Assembly: GCF_010092425.1 (NCBI RefSeq)
Contig: NZ_CP048030.1
Span: forward strand, 1-64,000
DNA: 64,000 nt
Source of the DNA: Sinimarinibacterium sp. NLF-5-8
GTDB lineage: Bacteria > Pseudomonadota > Gammaproteobacteria > Nevskiales > Nevskiaceae
Direction: 5' to 3'
The position numbers and the translations under genes are program-made. The notes beneath the pieces were generated by a model. That model was given only the letters and a program-made list of their open reading frames with translations, made no database searches and had not been told where the DNA came from. Positions 18,478 to 26,914 of this stretch are shown in pieces; the stretch's first letter is position 1, and every line of letters begins with the position of its first letter.

Positions 18478-19365
18478 ATGAGCACTTCTTCTGCTGGCGC
18501 GCGGTTTCGCGCCGCACTCGCGGCTGAAAAGCCTTTGCAGGTGATTGGCGCGATCAACGCCAACCACGCTTTGCTGGCACAGCGCGCGGGCTTTAAGGCG
18601 ATTTACCTCTCAGGGGGCGGTGTGGCCGCCGGCTCGCTGGGCCTGCCCGATTTGGGCATCAACACGCTGGATGATGTGCTCACCGATACCCGCCGCATTA
18701 CCGATGTCTGCGATCTGCCGCTGCTGGTGGACATTGACACCGGCTTTGGTCCGTCGGCGTTCAACATCGAGCGCACCATCAAGAGCCTGATCAAAGCCGG
18801 TGCGGCGGCCTGCCATATTGAAGACCAAGTGGGCGCCAAGCGCTGCGGCCACCGTCCGGGCAAGGAAATCGTCACCCAAGGTGAGATGGTGGATCGCGTC
18901 AAAGCCGCAGCCGATGCCAAAACCGACCCCAACTTTTTCTTGATCGCGCGCACTGATGCGATTCAGGCCGAAGGCGTGGATGCCGCCATTGAGCGCGCGA
19001 TTGCCTGCGTTGAAGCCGGTGCCGATGCGATTTTTGCTGAAGCCGCCTACGACCTGCCGACCTATAAAAAGTTTGTCGATGCCGTCAAAGCGCCGGTGCT
19101 GGCCAACATCACCGAGTTTGGCGCCACGCCGCTGTTTAGCCGCGATGAGCTGGCCTCGGTGGGCGTGAGCATTCAGCTGTTCCCGCTGTCGGCCTTTCGC
19201 GCTGCCAACAAAGCCGCCGAAGCGGTTTACAACTCAGTGCGCCAAAACGGCCATCAACGCGACGTGGTGGACACCATGCAAACCCGCGCCGAGCTGTACG
19301 ATCGCATCAACTACCATGCTTTTGAAAACAAGCTCGATGCGCTGTTTGCCGCCAAGAAAAAATAA
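18478..19365 (+). CDS. prpB: 2-methylisocitrate lyase PrpB
   Basis: A 295-residue isocitrate lyase-family protein. It splits 2-methylisocitrate into pyruvate and succinate, the last step of the methylcitrate cycle. The catalytic loop is [16 protein letters not shown] with the active-site Cys near residue 122. Metal-binding DIDTGFGP and the substrate region [20 protein letters not shown] are present. The ATG at 18478 has GGGAG upstream at 9-base spacing; an in-frame ATG 9 bases earlier is directly against the Shine-Dalgarno and less likely. prpC follows after 67 bases. Confidence 0.96.
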   Translation: MSTSSAGARFRAALAAEKPLQVIGAINANHALLAQRAGFKAIYLSGGGVAAGSLGLPDLGINTLDDVLTDTRRITDVCDLPLLVDIDTGFGPSAFNIERTIKSLIKAGAAACHIEDQVGAKRCGHRPGKEIVTQGEMVDRVKAAADAKTDPNFFLIARTDAIQAEGVDAAIERAIACVEAGADAIFAEAAYDLPTYKKFVDAVKAPVLANITEFGATPLFSRDELASVGVSIQLFPLSAFRAANKAAEAVYNSVRQNGHQRDVVDTMQTRAELYDRINYHAFENKLDALFAAKKK

Positions 19366-19432
19366 CTTTTTTGCACTGCGACCGCGCACGCCGGTTTTTG
19401 AGCGCGCGCCTTTTTAACCCAGGAGATTTTTA

Positions 19433-20590
19433 ATGTCTGAAGCAACCCCAACCCCAGGTTTTAAACCCAAAAAATCCGTTGCCCTGTCCGGCACCGCCGC
19501 AGGCAACACCGCGCTGTGCACCGTGGGCCGCAGCGGCAATGATCTGCACTACCGTGGCTATGACATTCTCGATCTCGCCACCACCTGCGAATTTGAAGAA
19601 GTCGCGCACTTGCTGGTGCACGGCAAGCTGCCCAACAAGGCCGAACTCGCCGCCTACAAAAACAAGCTCAAAGCCCTGCGCGGCCTGCCGGCTGCGGTTA
19701 AAACCGCGCTGGAACAACTGCCGCCGTCGGCGCACCCGATGGACGTGATGCGCACGGGCGTATCGGTTCTGGGCTGCGTAAAACCGGAAAAAGACGATCA
19801 CAACCACCCCGGCGCGCGCGATATTGCCGACAAGCTGATGGCCAGCCTCGGCTCCATGCTGCTGTACTGGTACCACTTTGCCTACAACGGCAACATCATC
19901 GACGTGGAAACCGACGATGACTCCATCGGCGGCCACTTCCTGCACTTGCTGCACCAGGAAAAACCGCGCGAATCATGGGTGCGCGCAATGCACACCAGCC
20001 TGATTCTGTACGCCGAGCACGAGTTCAACGCCTCCACCTTTACCTCGCGCGTGGTCGCCGGTACGGGTTCGGATATGTACAGCGCCATTTGCGGCGGCAT
20101 CGGCGCCCTGCGCGGGCCCAAGCACGGCGGCGCCAACGAAGTCGCGTTTGAAATCCAAAAACGCTACGAAACCCCGGACGAAGCCGAGGCCGACATCAAG
20201 GCGCGCGTGGAACGCAAAGAAGTGGTCATTGGCTTTGGTCACCCGGTTTACACCGTCTCCGATCCTCGTAACAAGGTCATCAAACAAGTGGCCAAAGAGC
20301 TGTCGGACGAAGAAAGCAACACCAAGATGTACGACATTGCCGAGCGTCTGGAAACGGTCATGTGGGACATCAAAAAAATGTTCCCCAACCTCGATTGGTT
20401 CAGCGCTGTGAGCTATCACATGATGGGCGTGCCCACCGATATGTTCACCCCACTGTTTGTGATTGCCCGCACCGCCGGCTGGAGCGCGCACGTGATCGAA
20501 CAACGTCAGGATGGCAAGATCATTCGCCCGTCGGCCAACTACACCGGCCCGGAAGATCAGAAGTTTGTGCCTTTGAAAGACCGTAAGTGA
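19433..20590 (+). CDS. prpC: 2-methylcitrate synthase PrpC
   Basis: A 385-residue citrate synthase-family enzyme that condenses propionyl-CoA and oxaloacetate. Catalytic histidines lie in [16 protein letters not shown] and [15 protein letters not shown]. The active-site Asp is in [16 protein letters not shown], and [14 protein letters not shown] is present. The opening [20 protein letters not shown] is the PrpC type rather than the longer hexameric GltA type. An AGGAG Shine-Dalgarno precedes the ATG. It sits between prpB and acnD in the expected order. Confidence 0.95.
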   Translation: MSEATPTPGFKPKKSVALSGTAAGNTALCTVGRSGNDLHYRGYDILDLATTCEFEEVAHLLVHGKLPNKAELAAYKNKLKALRGLPAAVKTALEQLPPSAHPMDVMRTGVSVLGCVKPEKDDHNHPGARDIADKLMASLGSMLLYWYHFAYNGNIIDVETDDDSIGGHFLHLLHQEKPRESWVRAMHTSLILYAEHEFNASTFTSRVVAGTGSDMYSAICGGIGALRGPKHGGANEVAFEIQKRYETPDEAEADIKARVERKEVVIGFGHPVYTVSDPRNKVIKQVAKELSDEESNTKMYDIAERLETVMWDIKKMFPNLDWFSAVSYHMMGVPTDMFTPLFVIARTAGWSAHVIEQRQDGKIIRPSANYTGPEDQKFVPLKDRK

Positions 20591-20596
20591 TTTGTG

Positions 20597-20644
20597 AAGG
20601 GTGATTCGTGATTGGGTAAGCCGCCGCAGTCACGAGTCACCCTT
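20597..20644 (+). terminator. Hairpin between prpC and acnD
   Basis: AAGGGTGATTCGTGA pairs with TCACGAGTCACCCTT over 15 positions with one G-T wobble, loop 18 bases. A short TTTT lies at 20651-20654. It could be a partial terminator or an RNA-stability element. Its left arm reuses the same GTGATT words as the heptamer repeats. Confidence 0.5.
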
Positions 20645-20654
20645 TGCGCGTTTT

Positions 20655-20682
20655 AATCACCAATCACCAATCACAAATCACG
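20655..20682 (+). repeat. Short AATCACC heptamer cluster upstream of acnD
   Basis: About three and a half imperfect copies of AATCACC lie just before acnD. The same unit makes the 17-copy array at 24255-24373. Confidence 0.75.
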
Positions 20683-20691
20683 AGTATTTAG

Positions 20692-23304
20692 ATGAACAGT
20701 GCTTTTCGTAAAAAACTGCCCGGCAGTACGCTGGATTACTTTGACGCGCGCGAGGCCGTCAATGCGATCCAGGCCGGGGCGTGGGACAAGCTGCCGTATA
20801 CCGCGCGCGTCTACGCCGAAAACATCGTGCGCAAGGCCGATCCGGCCAAAATCAACGACTTTTTAGGCCAGTTGATCTATCGCAAACGCGATCTCGATTT
20901 TCCCTGGTTCCCGGTGCGCGTGGTCTGCCACGACATTCTGGGACAAACCGCGCTGGTCGATCTGGCCGGTCTGCGTGAAGCCATTGCTGCGCAAGGCGGC
21001 GATCCGGCGCAGGTCAACCCGGTGGTGCCGGTGCAGCTGATCGTCGATCACTCCTTGGCGGTGGAACACGCGGGCTTTGAAAAAGATGCGTTTGCCAAAA
21101 ACCGCGCGATTGAAGACCGCCGTAACGCCGACCGTTTTGACTTCATCGAATGGTGCAAGCTGGCGTTTGACAATGTGGATGTGATCCCCGCAGGCAACGG
21201 CATCATGCACCAGATCAATCTGGAGAAAATGTCGCCGGTGATCTACACCGACAAGGGCGTGGCCTTCCCCGACACCTGTGTCGGCACCGACTCGCACACC
21301 CCGCACGTTGATTCGCTGGGCGTGATCGCCATCGGCGTGGGCGGCATCGAAGCCGAAAGCGTCATGCTGGGTCGCGCTTCGTGGATGCGCCTGCCCGATA
21401 TTGTTGGCGTGGAGCTGACCGGCAAACCGCAGCCGGGCATCACCGCCACCGACGTGGTGCTGGCACTGACCGAGTTCCTGCGTAAAGAAAAAGTCGTTGG
21501 TGCTTATCTTGAGTTTCGCGGCGAAGGCGCAGCGGCGCTGACGCTGGGCGACCGCGCGACCATCTCCAACATGGCGCCGGAATACGGCGCGACTGCGGCG
21601 ATGTTCTACATCGACCAAAACACCATTGACTACCTCAAGCTCACCGGGCGTGACGATGAACAAATCAAGCTGGTGGAAAACTACGCCAAGCACACCGGCC
21701 TGTGGGCCGAGGCGCTGAAAACGGCGGAATACGAACGCACGCTGCACTTTGACCTGTCCACCGTGGTGCGTAACCTGGCCGGGCCGAGCAACCCGCACCG
21801 CCGCCTGCCGGTGACTGCGCTGCAAGAGCGTGGCATTGCTGGTGAGGACAAACTCGCCGCCGCGCGCGCCGAAGAAGCGCAAGGCTTGATGCCGGATGGT
21901 GCGGTGATCATCGCCGCCATCACCAGCTGCACCAACACCTCCAACCCGCGCAACGTCGTGGCTGCTGGCTTGATCGCGCGCAACGCCGTGCAAAAAGGTC
22001 TGGTGCGCAAGCCGTGGGTCAAATCCTCACTGGCGCCCGGCTCCAAAACCGTGGAGATGTACCTCAAAGACGCCAACCTGCTGGGCAGTCTGGAACAGCT
22101 GGGCTTTGGCATCGTCGCCTTTGCCTGCACCACCTGTAACGGCATGAGTGGCGCGCTAGACCCGGTGATTCAAAAAGAAATCATCGACCGCGACCTGTAT
22201 ACCGCCGCCGTGTTGTCGGGCAACCGCAACTTTGATGGCCGCATCCACCCGTATGCCAAGCAGGCTTTTTTGGCCAGCCCGCCGCTGGTGGTGGCCTATG
22301 CGATTGCCGGCACCGTGCGTTTTGACATCGAAAAAGACGCGCTGGGCACGGACAGCAACGGCCAGCCGGTTTATCTGAAAGACATCTGGCCGGATGATGC
22401 CGAGATCGACGCCATCGTTGCCGCGCACGTCAAACCGGAGTTTTTCCGCACCGTGTACGAGCCGATGTTCGCCTTCAAAACGGTGGAAGAAAAAGCCAAG
22501 CCACTGTACGACTGGCGGCCACAGAGCACCTACATTCGCTCGCCTCCGTACTGGGAAGGCGCGCTGGCCGACAAGCCGGTGCTCAAGGGCTTGCGTCCGC
22601 TGGCGGTGTTTGGTGACAACATCACCACCGACCATATTTCCCCGTCCAACGCCATCCTGCGCAGCAGCGCAGCCGGTGAGTATCTCGACAAAATGGGCCT
22701 GCCGGAGGAGGACTACAACTCCTACGCCACCCATCGCGGCGATCACCTCACCGCGCAGCGCGCGACCTTTGCCAACCCCAAGCTGTTCAACGAGATGGTC
22801 AAGGATGCCGACGGCAAGGTGCGTCAAGGCTCGTTGGCGCGGGTGGAGCCGGAAGGCGAAGTCAAGCGCATGTGGGAAGCGATCGAAACCTATATGGATC
22901 GCAAGCAATCGCTGATCATCATCGCCGGTGCCGACTACGGCCAAGGCTCCAGCCGCGACTGGGCGGCCAAGGGCGTGCGTCTGGCCGGTGTTGAAGTGAT
23001 CGTGGCTGAAGGCTTTGAGCGCATCCACCGCACCAACTTGTTTGGCATGGGCGTGTTGCCGCTGCAATTCAAATCCGGCACCACGCGCCTGACGCTGGAC
23101 ATCGATGGCACGGAAACCTTTGACGTCAAAGGCGAGCCGACCCCGCGCGGTGAAATGACGCTGGTCATCAATCGCAAAAATGGTGAAACCGTTGAAGTGC
23201 CGGTGATCTGCCGCCTGGATTCGGACGAAGACGTCGCCATCTATGAAGCCGGCGGCTTGTTGCCGCGCTTTGCCAAAGACTTCATGGCTGGCAAAACCGC
23301 TTAA
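20692..23304 (+). CDS. acnD: Fe/S-dependent 2-methylcitrate dehydratase AcnD
   Basis: An 870-residue aconitase-superfamily enzyme. Cluster cysteines are seen in AAITSCTNTSNPRNV and FACTTCNGMSGALD. The substrate-site region CVGTDSHTPHVDSLGVIA and the swivel-domain GADYGQGSSRDWAAKG are also present. The N-terminus MNSAFRKKLPGSTLDYFDAR is the AcnD type seen in prp operons, not AcnA. It dehydrates 2-methylcitrate to 2-methyl-aconitate. AcnD normally works with the isomerase PrpF; no prpF is found next to it here. Confidence 0.93.
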   Translation: MNSAFRKKLPGSTLDYFDAREAVNAIQAGAWDKLPYTARVYAENIVRKADPAKINDFLGQLIYRKRDLDFPWFPVRVVCHDILGQTALVDLAGLREAIAAQGGDPAQVNPVVPVQLIVDHSLAVEHAGFEKDAFAKNRAIEDRRNADRFDFIEWCKLAFDNVDVIPAGNGIMHQINLEKMSPVIYTDKGVAFPDTCVGTDSHTPHVDSLGVIAIGVGGIEAESVMLGRASWMRLPDIVGVELTGKPQPGITATDVVLALTEFLRKEKVVGAYLEFRGEGAAALTLGDRATISNMAPEYGATAAMFYIDQNTIDYLKLTGRDDEQIKLVENYAKHTGLWAEALKTAEYERTLHFDLSTVVRNLAGPSNPHRRLPVTALQERGIAGEDKLAAARAEEAQGLMPDGAVIIAAITSCTNTSNPRNVVAAGLIARNAVQKGLVRKPWVKSSLAPGSKTVEMYLKDANLLGSLEQLGFGIVAFACTTCNGMSGALDPVIQKEIIDRDLYTAAVLSGNRNFDGRIHPYAKQAFLASPPLVVAYAIAGTVRFDIEKDALGTDSNGQPVYLKDIWPDDAEIDAIVAAHVKPEFFRTVYEPMFAFKTVEEKAKPLYDWRPQSTYIRSPPYWEGALADKPVLKGLRPLAVFGDNITTDHISPSNAILRSSAAGEYLDKMGLPEEDYNSYATHRGDHLTAQRATFANPKLFNEMVKDADGKVRQGSLARVEPEGEVKRMWEAIETYMDRKQSLIIIAGADYGQGSSRDWAAKGVRLAGVEVIVAEGFERIHRTNLFGMGVLPLQFKSGTTRLTLDIDGTETFDVKGEPTPRGEMTLVINRKNGETVEVPVICRLDSDEDVAIYEAGGLLPRFAKDFMAGKTA

Positions 23305-23314
23305 AGTGAGGCGC

Positions 23315-23346
23315 TTGAACAGCCGGGCGCGCGCTCGGCTGTTCAA
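23315..23346 (+). terminator. Hairpin after acnD
   Basis: A perfect 11-bp stem, TTGAACAGCCG / CGGCTGTTCAA, with a 10-base GC loop, begins 10 bases after the acnD stop. There is no strong T-run, so it may only attenuate transcription into the next gene. Confidence 0.5.
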
Positions 23347-23376
23347 TGCACCCTTTGATTTAAGGAGAATCCTGCG

Positions 23377-23655
23377 ATGAAAACCTTGCCTGATGAGGTC
23401 AAGCCGTTTGAACGCACGCCAGAGTTTGATGCCAGCTCGGTGCCGGTGGGGCTGCTGCGCGGCCATCACACTTCGCACGGCGTATGGGGCGCAATCACCG
23501 TGTTGCAAGGCCGGGTGATTTACCGCATCAACAGCACGCCTGCCGAAGAAGTGACGCTGACGCCGGGTGTGGTCGGCATTATTGAGCCGGATGTGCCGCA
23601 CTCGGTTGAACTGCTGGATGGCGCGCGCTTTTTTGTCCAGTTTTACAAAGCCTAA
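23377..23655 (+). CDS. DUF1971 family small cupin-like protein (TehB N-terminal-like)
   Basis: A 92-residue protein reading PVGLLRGHHTSHGVWGAITV, VLQGRVIYRIN and GVVGIIEPDVPHSVELLDGA. This is the compact beta-fold of the DUF1971 family, also found in front of tellurite-resistance methyltransferase domains. Two histidines near residues 29-32 and one near 70 could bind a metal or small ligand. AAGGAG precedes the ATG closely. It follows acnD by about 70 bases and may be read through with the prp operon, but a direct role in propionate use is not shown. Confidence 0.75.
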   Translation: MKTLPDEVKPFERTPEFDASSVPVGLLRGHHTSHGVWGAITVLQGRVIYRINSTPAEEVTLTPGVVGIIEPDVPHSVELLDGARFFVQFYKA

Positions 23656-23692
23656 AAAGCCTAAAAAGCCCGAGCTTTTGAATGTTGTTTTT

Positions 23693-23726
23693 GTAAAAGC
23701 CCGTTGATGGTACAGCGGGCTTTTAC
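23693..23726 (+). terminator. Intrinsic terminator after the DUF1971 gene
   Basis: GTAAAAGCCCG pairs perfectly with CGGGCTTTTAC over 11 bp around a 12-base loop, followed by TTTT at 23727. It ends only about 20 bases before the next ATG, whose AGGAG Shine-Dalgarno lies just beyond. Confidence 0.7.
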
Positions 23727-23745
23727 TTTTTCAGGAGTCGTAAAA

Positions 23746-24213
23746 ATGACGCAACGATTGAACTATCAAACCGCCTCGCCCGAGGCGTTTAAAGCCCTGC
23801 TGCATGTTGAGCAAGTGATCCGCCGCTTAGGGCTGGATGAGAATCTGCTGGAACTGCTGAAAACGCGCGCCTCACAGCTCAACGGCTGCGCCTGGTGCCT
23901 GGATATGCACACCAAAGATGCGCTGGCGCGCGGTGAAACCGCACAGCGCCTGTTCCTGCTCAGTGGCTGGCGCGACACGCCGTGCTACAGCGACAAAGAG
24001 CGCGCGATGCTGGCCTGGGTTGAAGCCGTCACCACGCTGCAAGGCCAAAGCGTGCCGGACGATGTGTACAACGACGCGCGCAAGCACTTTGACGAAAAGC
24101 AGCTGGTGGATTTGACCTTGGCGATCATCGCCATCAACGGCTGGAACCGGCTGAATGTGGCGTTCAGAACCACGGTGGGGGATTACGTCAGCCCGCATGG
24201 CAAGGCTGCTTAG
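23746..24213 (+). CDS. AhpD-like carboxymuconolactone decarboxylase family protein
   Basis: A 155-residue alpha-helical protein. The AhpD/CMD signature is QLNGCAWCLDMHTKDALARG with the CxxC pair and the downstream His near residues 49-56. The second half has DLTLAIIAINGWNRLNVAFR, typical of the alkylhydroperoxidase core. Members act as peroxidases or thiol oxidoreductases. The ATG at 23746 follows an AGGAG; upstream in-frame codons run through the terminator and are rejected. Its link to the prp operon is only by position. Confidence 0.85.
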   Translation: MTQRLNYQTASPEAFKALLHVEQVIRRLGLDENLLELLKTRASQLNGCAWCLDMHTKDALARGETAQRLFLLSGWRDTPCYSDKERAMLAWVEAVTTLQGQSVPDDVYNDARKHFDEKQLVDLTLAIIAINGWNRLNVAFRTTVGDYVSPHGKAA

Positions 24214-24220
24214 GTTTTGT

Positions 24221-24378
24221 GGTGATTAGTGATTGATCGCTGCACCATCTTGTCAATCACCAATCACCAATCACCAATCACCAATCACCAATCACCAATC
24301 ACCAATCACCAATCACCAATCACCAATCACCAATCACCAATCACCAATCACCAATCACCAATCACCAATCACCAATCA
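24221..24378 (+). repeat. 17-copy AATCACC tandem repeat with an inverted partner
   Basis: From 24255 to 24373 the heptamer AATCACC is repeated 17 times without error, followed by AATCA. Just upstream, 24221-24237 reads GGTGATTAGTGATTGAT, close to the reverse complement of two units plus, so a long stem could form with the array. A 61-codon open frame across the array (PITNHQS repeats) is an artefact of the period. The array fills the gap between the AhpD-like gene and the cysH terminator. Confidence 0.95.
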
Positions 24379-24416
24379 AAAACGCCCTGAAGTCCAAACA
24401 ACTTCAGGGCGTTTTT
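24378..24416. terminator. Bidirectional terminator between the AhpD-like gene side and cysH
   Basis: A perfect 16-bp stem, AAAAACGCCCTGAAGT / ACTTCAGGGCGTTTTT, with loop CCAAACA. A-tract and T-tract flanks make it work on both strands, serving cysH on minus and any plus-strand transcript. Confidence 0.9.
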
Positions 24417-24433
24417 GACGGGCATCGCAAAAA

Positions 24434-25186
24434 TTACAAATGCAGGCCGCATTCGGTTTTGGGCTTGCCCGCCCAGCGACCGCTGCGGCCTTCGCCGGGG
24501 ACGGTGCAGTGGGTGCAGCCAATCGACTGATACCCGCGCGACACCAGCGGATGAAACGGCAGGTGATGCTCCTGGATATAGGCATCGCGCTGCTCGCGGG
24601 TGACATCGATCATCGGATTGAATTTGATGATGTTGCGGCGGCGCTCAAAGATATTCAGGTGCGAGCGATGTTCGGTTTGCCAGTGCATCAGGCTTGAAAC
24701 CCAGATATCAAAGTTGGGTTTGATCGACTCCAGCGGCTCGACCTTGTTGATCTGGCAGCAGTAATCCGGGTCGCGCGACCAGGTTTTGTCTTGCACGGTG
24801 AAGTCGTGCTTCCACTGCTCGGCGCGCAGATCCTTGACCTTGAGCTGGAACAGATCAATCAGATATTGGCGATACGTCAGCGTCTCGGCAAAGTGGTAGC
24901 CGGTATCAATGAAGTGCACGATCTGATCCGGGCGAATGCTCGAAATGATGTGCAGAAAATAGGCCGATGTTGCCGCAAACGAGGAGGTCACCAGCACCTT
25001 TTCCGGCGCAAAGTCCTCATACAGTTTGCGAATACGCTGATCAAACGTCAGCGGCGCATAGGCTTGGTTCAGCGCCGCCAGGCGCGCGTCGAGGCTGGCC
25101 GATGCCGCTTCCGGCAGACCCGGGGACGTCGCGCCGGTGACGGTCTGATCCAGTAATTCAGCGAGAGTGATCGGTGGGTTTTTCAT
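24434..25186 (-). CDS. cysH: Phosphoadenylyl/adenylyl-sulfate reductase CysH with Fe-S cysteines
   Basis: A 250-residue assimilatory sulfate reductase. The catalytic C-terminal ECGLH motif is present. Two further cysteine pairs, DYCCQINKVEPL and SIGCTHCTVPGEGRSGRW, form the CC...CxxC set that binds a [4Fe-4S] cluster. By family knowledge that set marks enzymes able to use adenylylsulfate (APS), unlike the cluster-free E. coli PAPS reductase. It yields sulfite for cysteine synthesis. SSFAATSAYFLHII is the nucleotide-binding region. No other cys gene is adjacent. Confidence 0.92.
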   Translation of the reverse strand: MKNPPITLAELLDQTVTGATSPGLPEAASASLDARLAALNQAYAPLTFDQRIRKLYEDFAPEKVLVTSSFAATSAYFLHIISSIRPDQIVHFIDTGYHFAETLTYRQYLIDLFQLKVKDLRAEQWKHDFTVQDKTWSRDPDYCCQINKVEPLESIKPNFDIWVSSLMHWQTEHRSHLNIFERRRNIIKFNPMIDVTREQRDAYIQEHHLPFHPLVSRGYQSIGCTHCTVPGEGRSGRWAGKPKTECGLHL

Positions 25187-25301
25187 AGTGCGCGCAGTCT
25201 AGGAGTGTGCGCCGACAGGCTCAATCAAAACCATTGCTGTGCGCTGATTTGATCTAAGGATAGAAGCGCCGATCGGGTCTTTGCGGAGGCGATCAGACGG
25301 T

Positions 25302-25691
25302 TTATTGCAGGCTGCGCTTGAACCCGATCAAGGCGCGGCGCTGTTGCTTGTCGGGCCGGTCAAAGCTGACCAGCCCGGTGGCCATTTGGCGTTGCAGTTG
25401 ATGCGCCTGGCGGCGTGCCAAGCTGGCCGCTGTTTCGGCATACAGCTGCTGTGCCTGAGCCGCATTTTGGCGCTGATCGGAGACGGCCAATACGGTGACT
25501 TCGATCTCGTCGTGGCCGCGTTTGATGGTCAGCAGCGCACCGGCGGCGACGGATTTGCTGACTTTGCAGCGTTCGCCGTTGTAGCGCACATGGCCGCTTT
25601 CAATGGCGGCCTTGGACAGCGCGCGGGTTTTGAAAAAGCGCGCGGCCCATAGCCATTTGTCGAGACGGATCGGCGTGTTGACGGTGGTCAT
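25302..25691 (-). CDS. hslR: Ribosome-associated heat shock protein Hsp15 (S4 domain)
   Basis: A 129-residue S4-domain protein. IRLDKWLWAARFFKTRALSK begins the S4 fold near residue 8, followed by AIESGHVRYNGERCKVSKSV. The basic C-terminus, RPDKQQRRALIGFKRSLQ, fits Hsp15. Hsp15 binds free 50S subunits bearing nascent chains and helps recycle them. The ATG overlaps the stop of the upstream barrel gene by 4 bases, so it is probably translated from a shared message. Confidence 0.9.
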   Translation of the reverse strand: MTTVNTPIRLDKWLWAARFFKTRALSKAAIESGHVRYNGERCKVSKSVAAGALLTIKRGHDEIEVTVLAVSDQRQNAAQAQQLYAETAASLARRQAHQLQRQMATGLVSFDRPDKQQRRALIGFKRSLQ

Positions 25692-26728
25692 GGGGCAGAG
25701 GGTTGTCCAAACGGGATTTCGATGCCAAGGCCGATTTCGTAAGAACCCTGGCGCGGCGTGGGGCGATCAAAGCGTGGCCAACTGTAGCCCAGTGTGGGTT
25801 CCAGAAATAATTTTTGCGCGATCAGCGGGTGGCGGTACAGCAGCCTTGCGCCGTATTCGAAGACACCGATATCGGTGCCGGTGTCGCCGCGCACGAACAG
25901 CTGATAGGCCATGGCGCGCGCGTGGTTGAGGTTTTGATACAGGATCACCGCAGAGAGCCAGTCCATGCCAATGGTGCGCGCGCTCAGCGTGCCGACTTCA
26001 CTGAACCGCAGCAGCAGGCGCGGGGTGAGAATGCGGCTGAAGTCGCCGTTGAAGGTGATCCCCAGGCCATCGTAGGTCTGCCAGAACGGGGTAGCGCTGA
26101 CGTAGAGCACGTTTTCGTTGTCGGCGTAGAGGTTGTAGTGCAGCCGCCCGCGCAAAAAAACGCGCGGCGAGGTGAGATTGGAGGCGCCGATTTTGAGATT
26201 GGCGGAGAGGCGCTGTGAGCCGGGCAGGGCGTATCCCAGACCCGCCAGCCATTGATCGCTGTTGTTGACGCGCGGAAACTGTGAGCGCAGGCCAAAGGCC
26301 TCGGTGCGTCCTTTGATGAAGTCTTCTTCGCTGTCGCGTCCCAAAAACGCCGAAACGCGATTTTTCAGATTGGGTAAATCCATGCTCACACGAAAACGGA
26401 TGCGAGGCTTGAACCCGTCGATCTGGGATTCCAGCCCGGCGATTTCCAGATAGCCGTTGGTGCGCTGGGTGTGGCTCAGATCCAGATCATTGCCGAACAG
26501 GCTGTCCAGCCAGATTGCGGCGCGGCAACTGGTTTGCGCCAGCAGCGTCTGGGTTTCATCGATCCATTGGTGCCGATCCTGCATCGGGTGGGTACACAGC
26601 AGATCGACTTGTGCACTCATGTCAGCGGGTCGGTGCAGCGTGGTTTCGAGAACGTAGCTATAGCCCGTGCTGCTGATCAACATCAGCAGCATCGTCAGTA
26701 TCGGGCGCAGCGCGGGCGGTATCTGCAT
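25688..26728 (-). CDS. Predicted outer-membrane beta-barrel protein, function unknown
   Basis: A 346-residue protein with a signal peptide (ILTMLLMLISSTGYS, cleavage after about residue 24). After a region with two cysteines (DLLCTHPMQ and AQTSCRAAIW) it consists of alternating hydrophobic/aromatic strands, such as FKPRIRFRVSMDL, RLHYNLYADNENVLYVSATP and KLFLEPTLGYSWPRFDR. It ends in SYEIGLGIEIPFGQ. This pattern points to an outer-membrane barrel, but the last residue is not the usual aromatic. I do not recognise a named family. It is translationally coupled to hslR and divergent from lon. Confidence 0.6.
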   Translation of the reverse strand: MQIPPALRPILTMLLMLISSTGYSYVLETTLHRPADMSAQVDLLCTHPMQDRHQWIDETQTLLAQTSCRAAIWLDSLFGNDLDLSHTQRTNGYLEIAGLESQIDGFKPRIRFRVSMDLPNLKNRVSAFLGRDSEEDFIKGRTEAFGLRSQFPRVNNSDQWLAGLGYALPGSQRLSANLKIGASNLTSPRVFLRGRLHYNLYADNENVLYVSATPFWQTYDGLGITFNGDFSRILTPRLLLRFSEVGTLSARTIGMDWLSAVILYQNLNHARAMAYQLFVRGDTGTDIGVFEYGARLLYRHPLIAQKLFLEPTLGYSWPRFDRPTPRQGSYEIGLGIEIPFGQPSAP

Positions 26729-26856
26729 GAGATCTCGGCGGCAACAAATTTGCTGAATGCGGCGTCAGCCTAGCCGCTGTGCTTGAGGCTGTCAGGTCAT
26801 CGGTGCTCTTGATTTGCCGGGGGTTGCCCGCATGAACCTGACAGAGCCTTGGCGCT

Positions 26857-26885
26857 TTGCTGTTGATGCGCGATTGGCATAATGC
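26857..26885 (+). promoter_or_regulatory. Possible sigma70 promoter of lon
   Basis: TTGCTG, 17 bases, TAATGC lies about 30 bases upstream of the lon Shine-Dalgarno. Both hexamers are moderate matches. I did not find a convincing sigma32 motif here. Confidence 0.4.
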
Positions 26886-26914
26886 CGTTTTTACCTTGCA
26901 GGTCAGGAGTTTTT

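Noticed and set aside
22156-23601. A 481-codon open frame antisense to acnD
   Set aside because: Shadow frame; AcnD cysteine motifs are intact in the sense strand.
24255-24373. Possible CRISPR array
   Set aside because: The repeat is a 7-base tandem unit with no spacers and no cas genes nearby.
24233-24418. Open frame encoding a PITNHQS repeat protein over the heptamer array
   Set aside because: A 7-base period gives open frames by chance; there is no ribosome site and the frame runs into a terminator hairpin.
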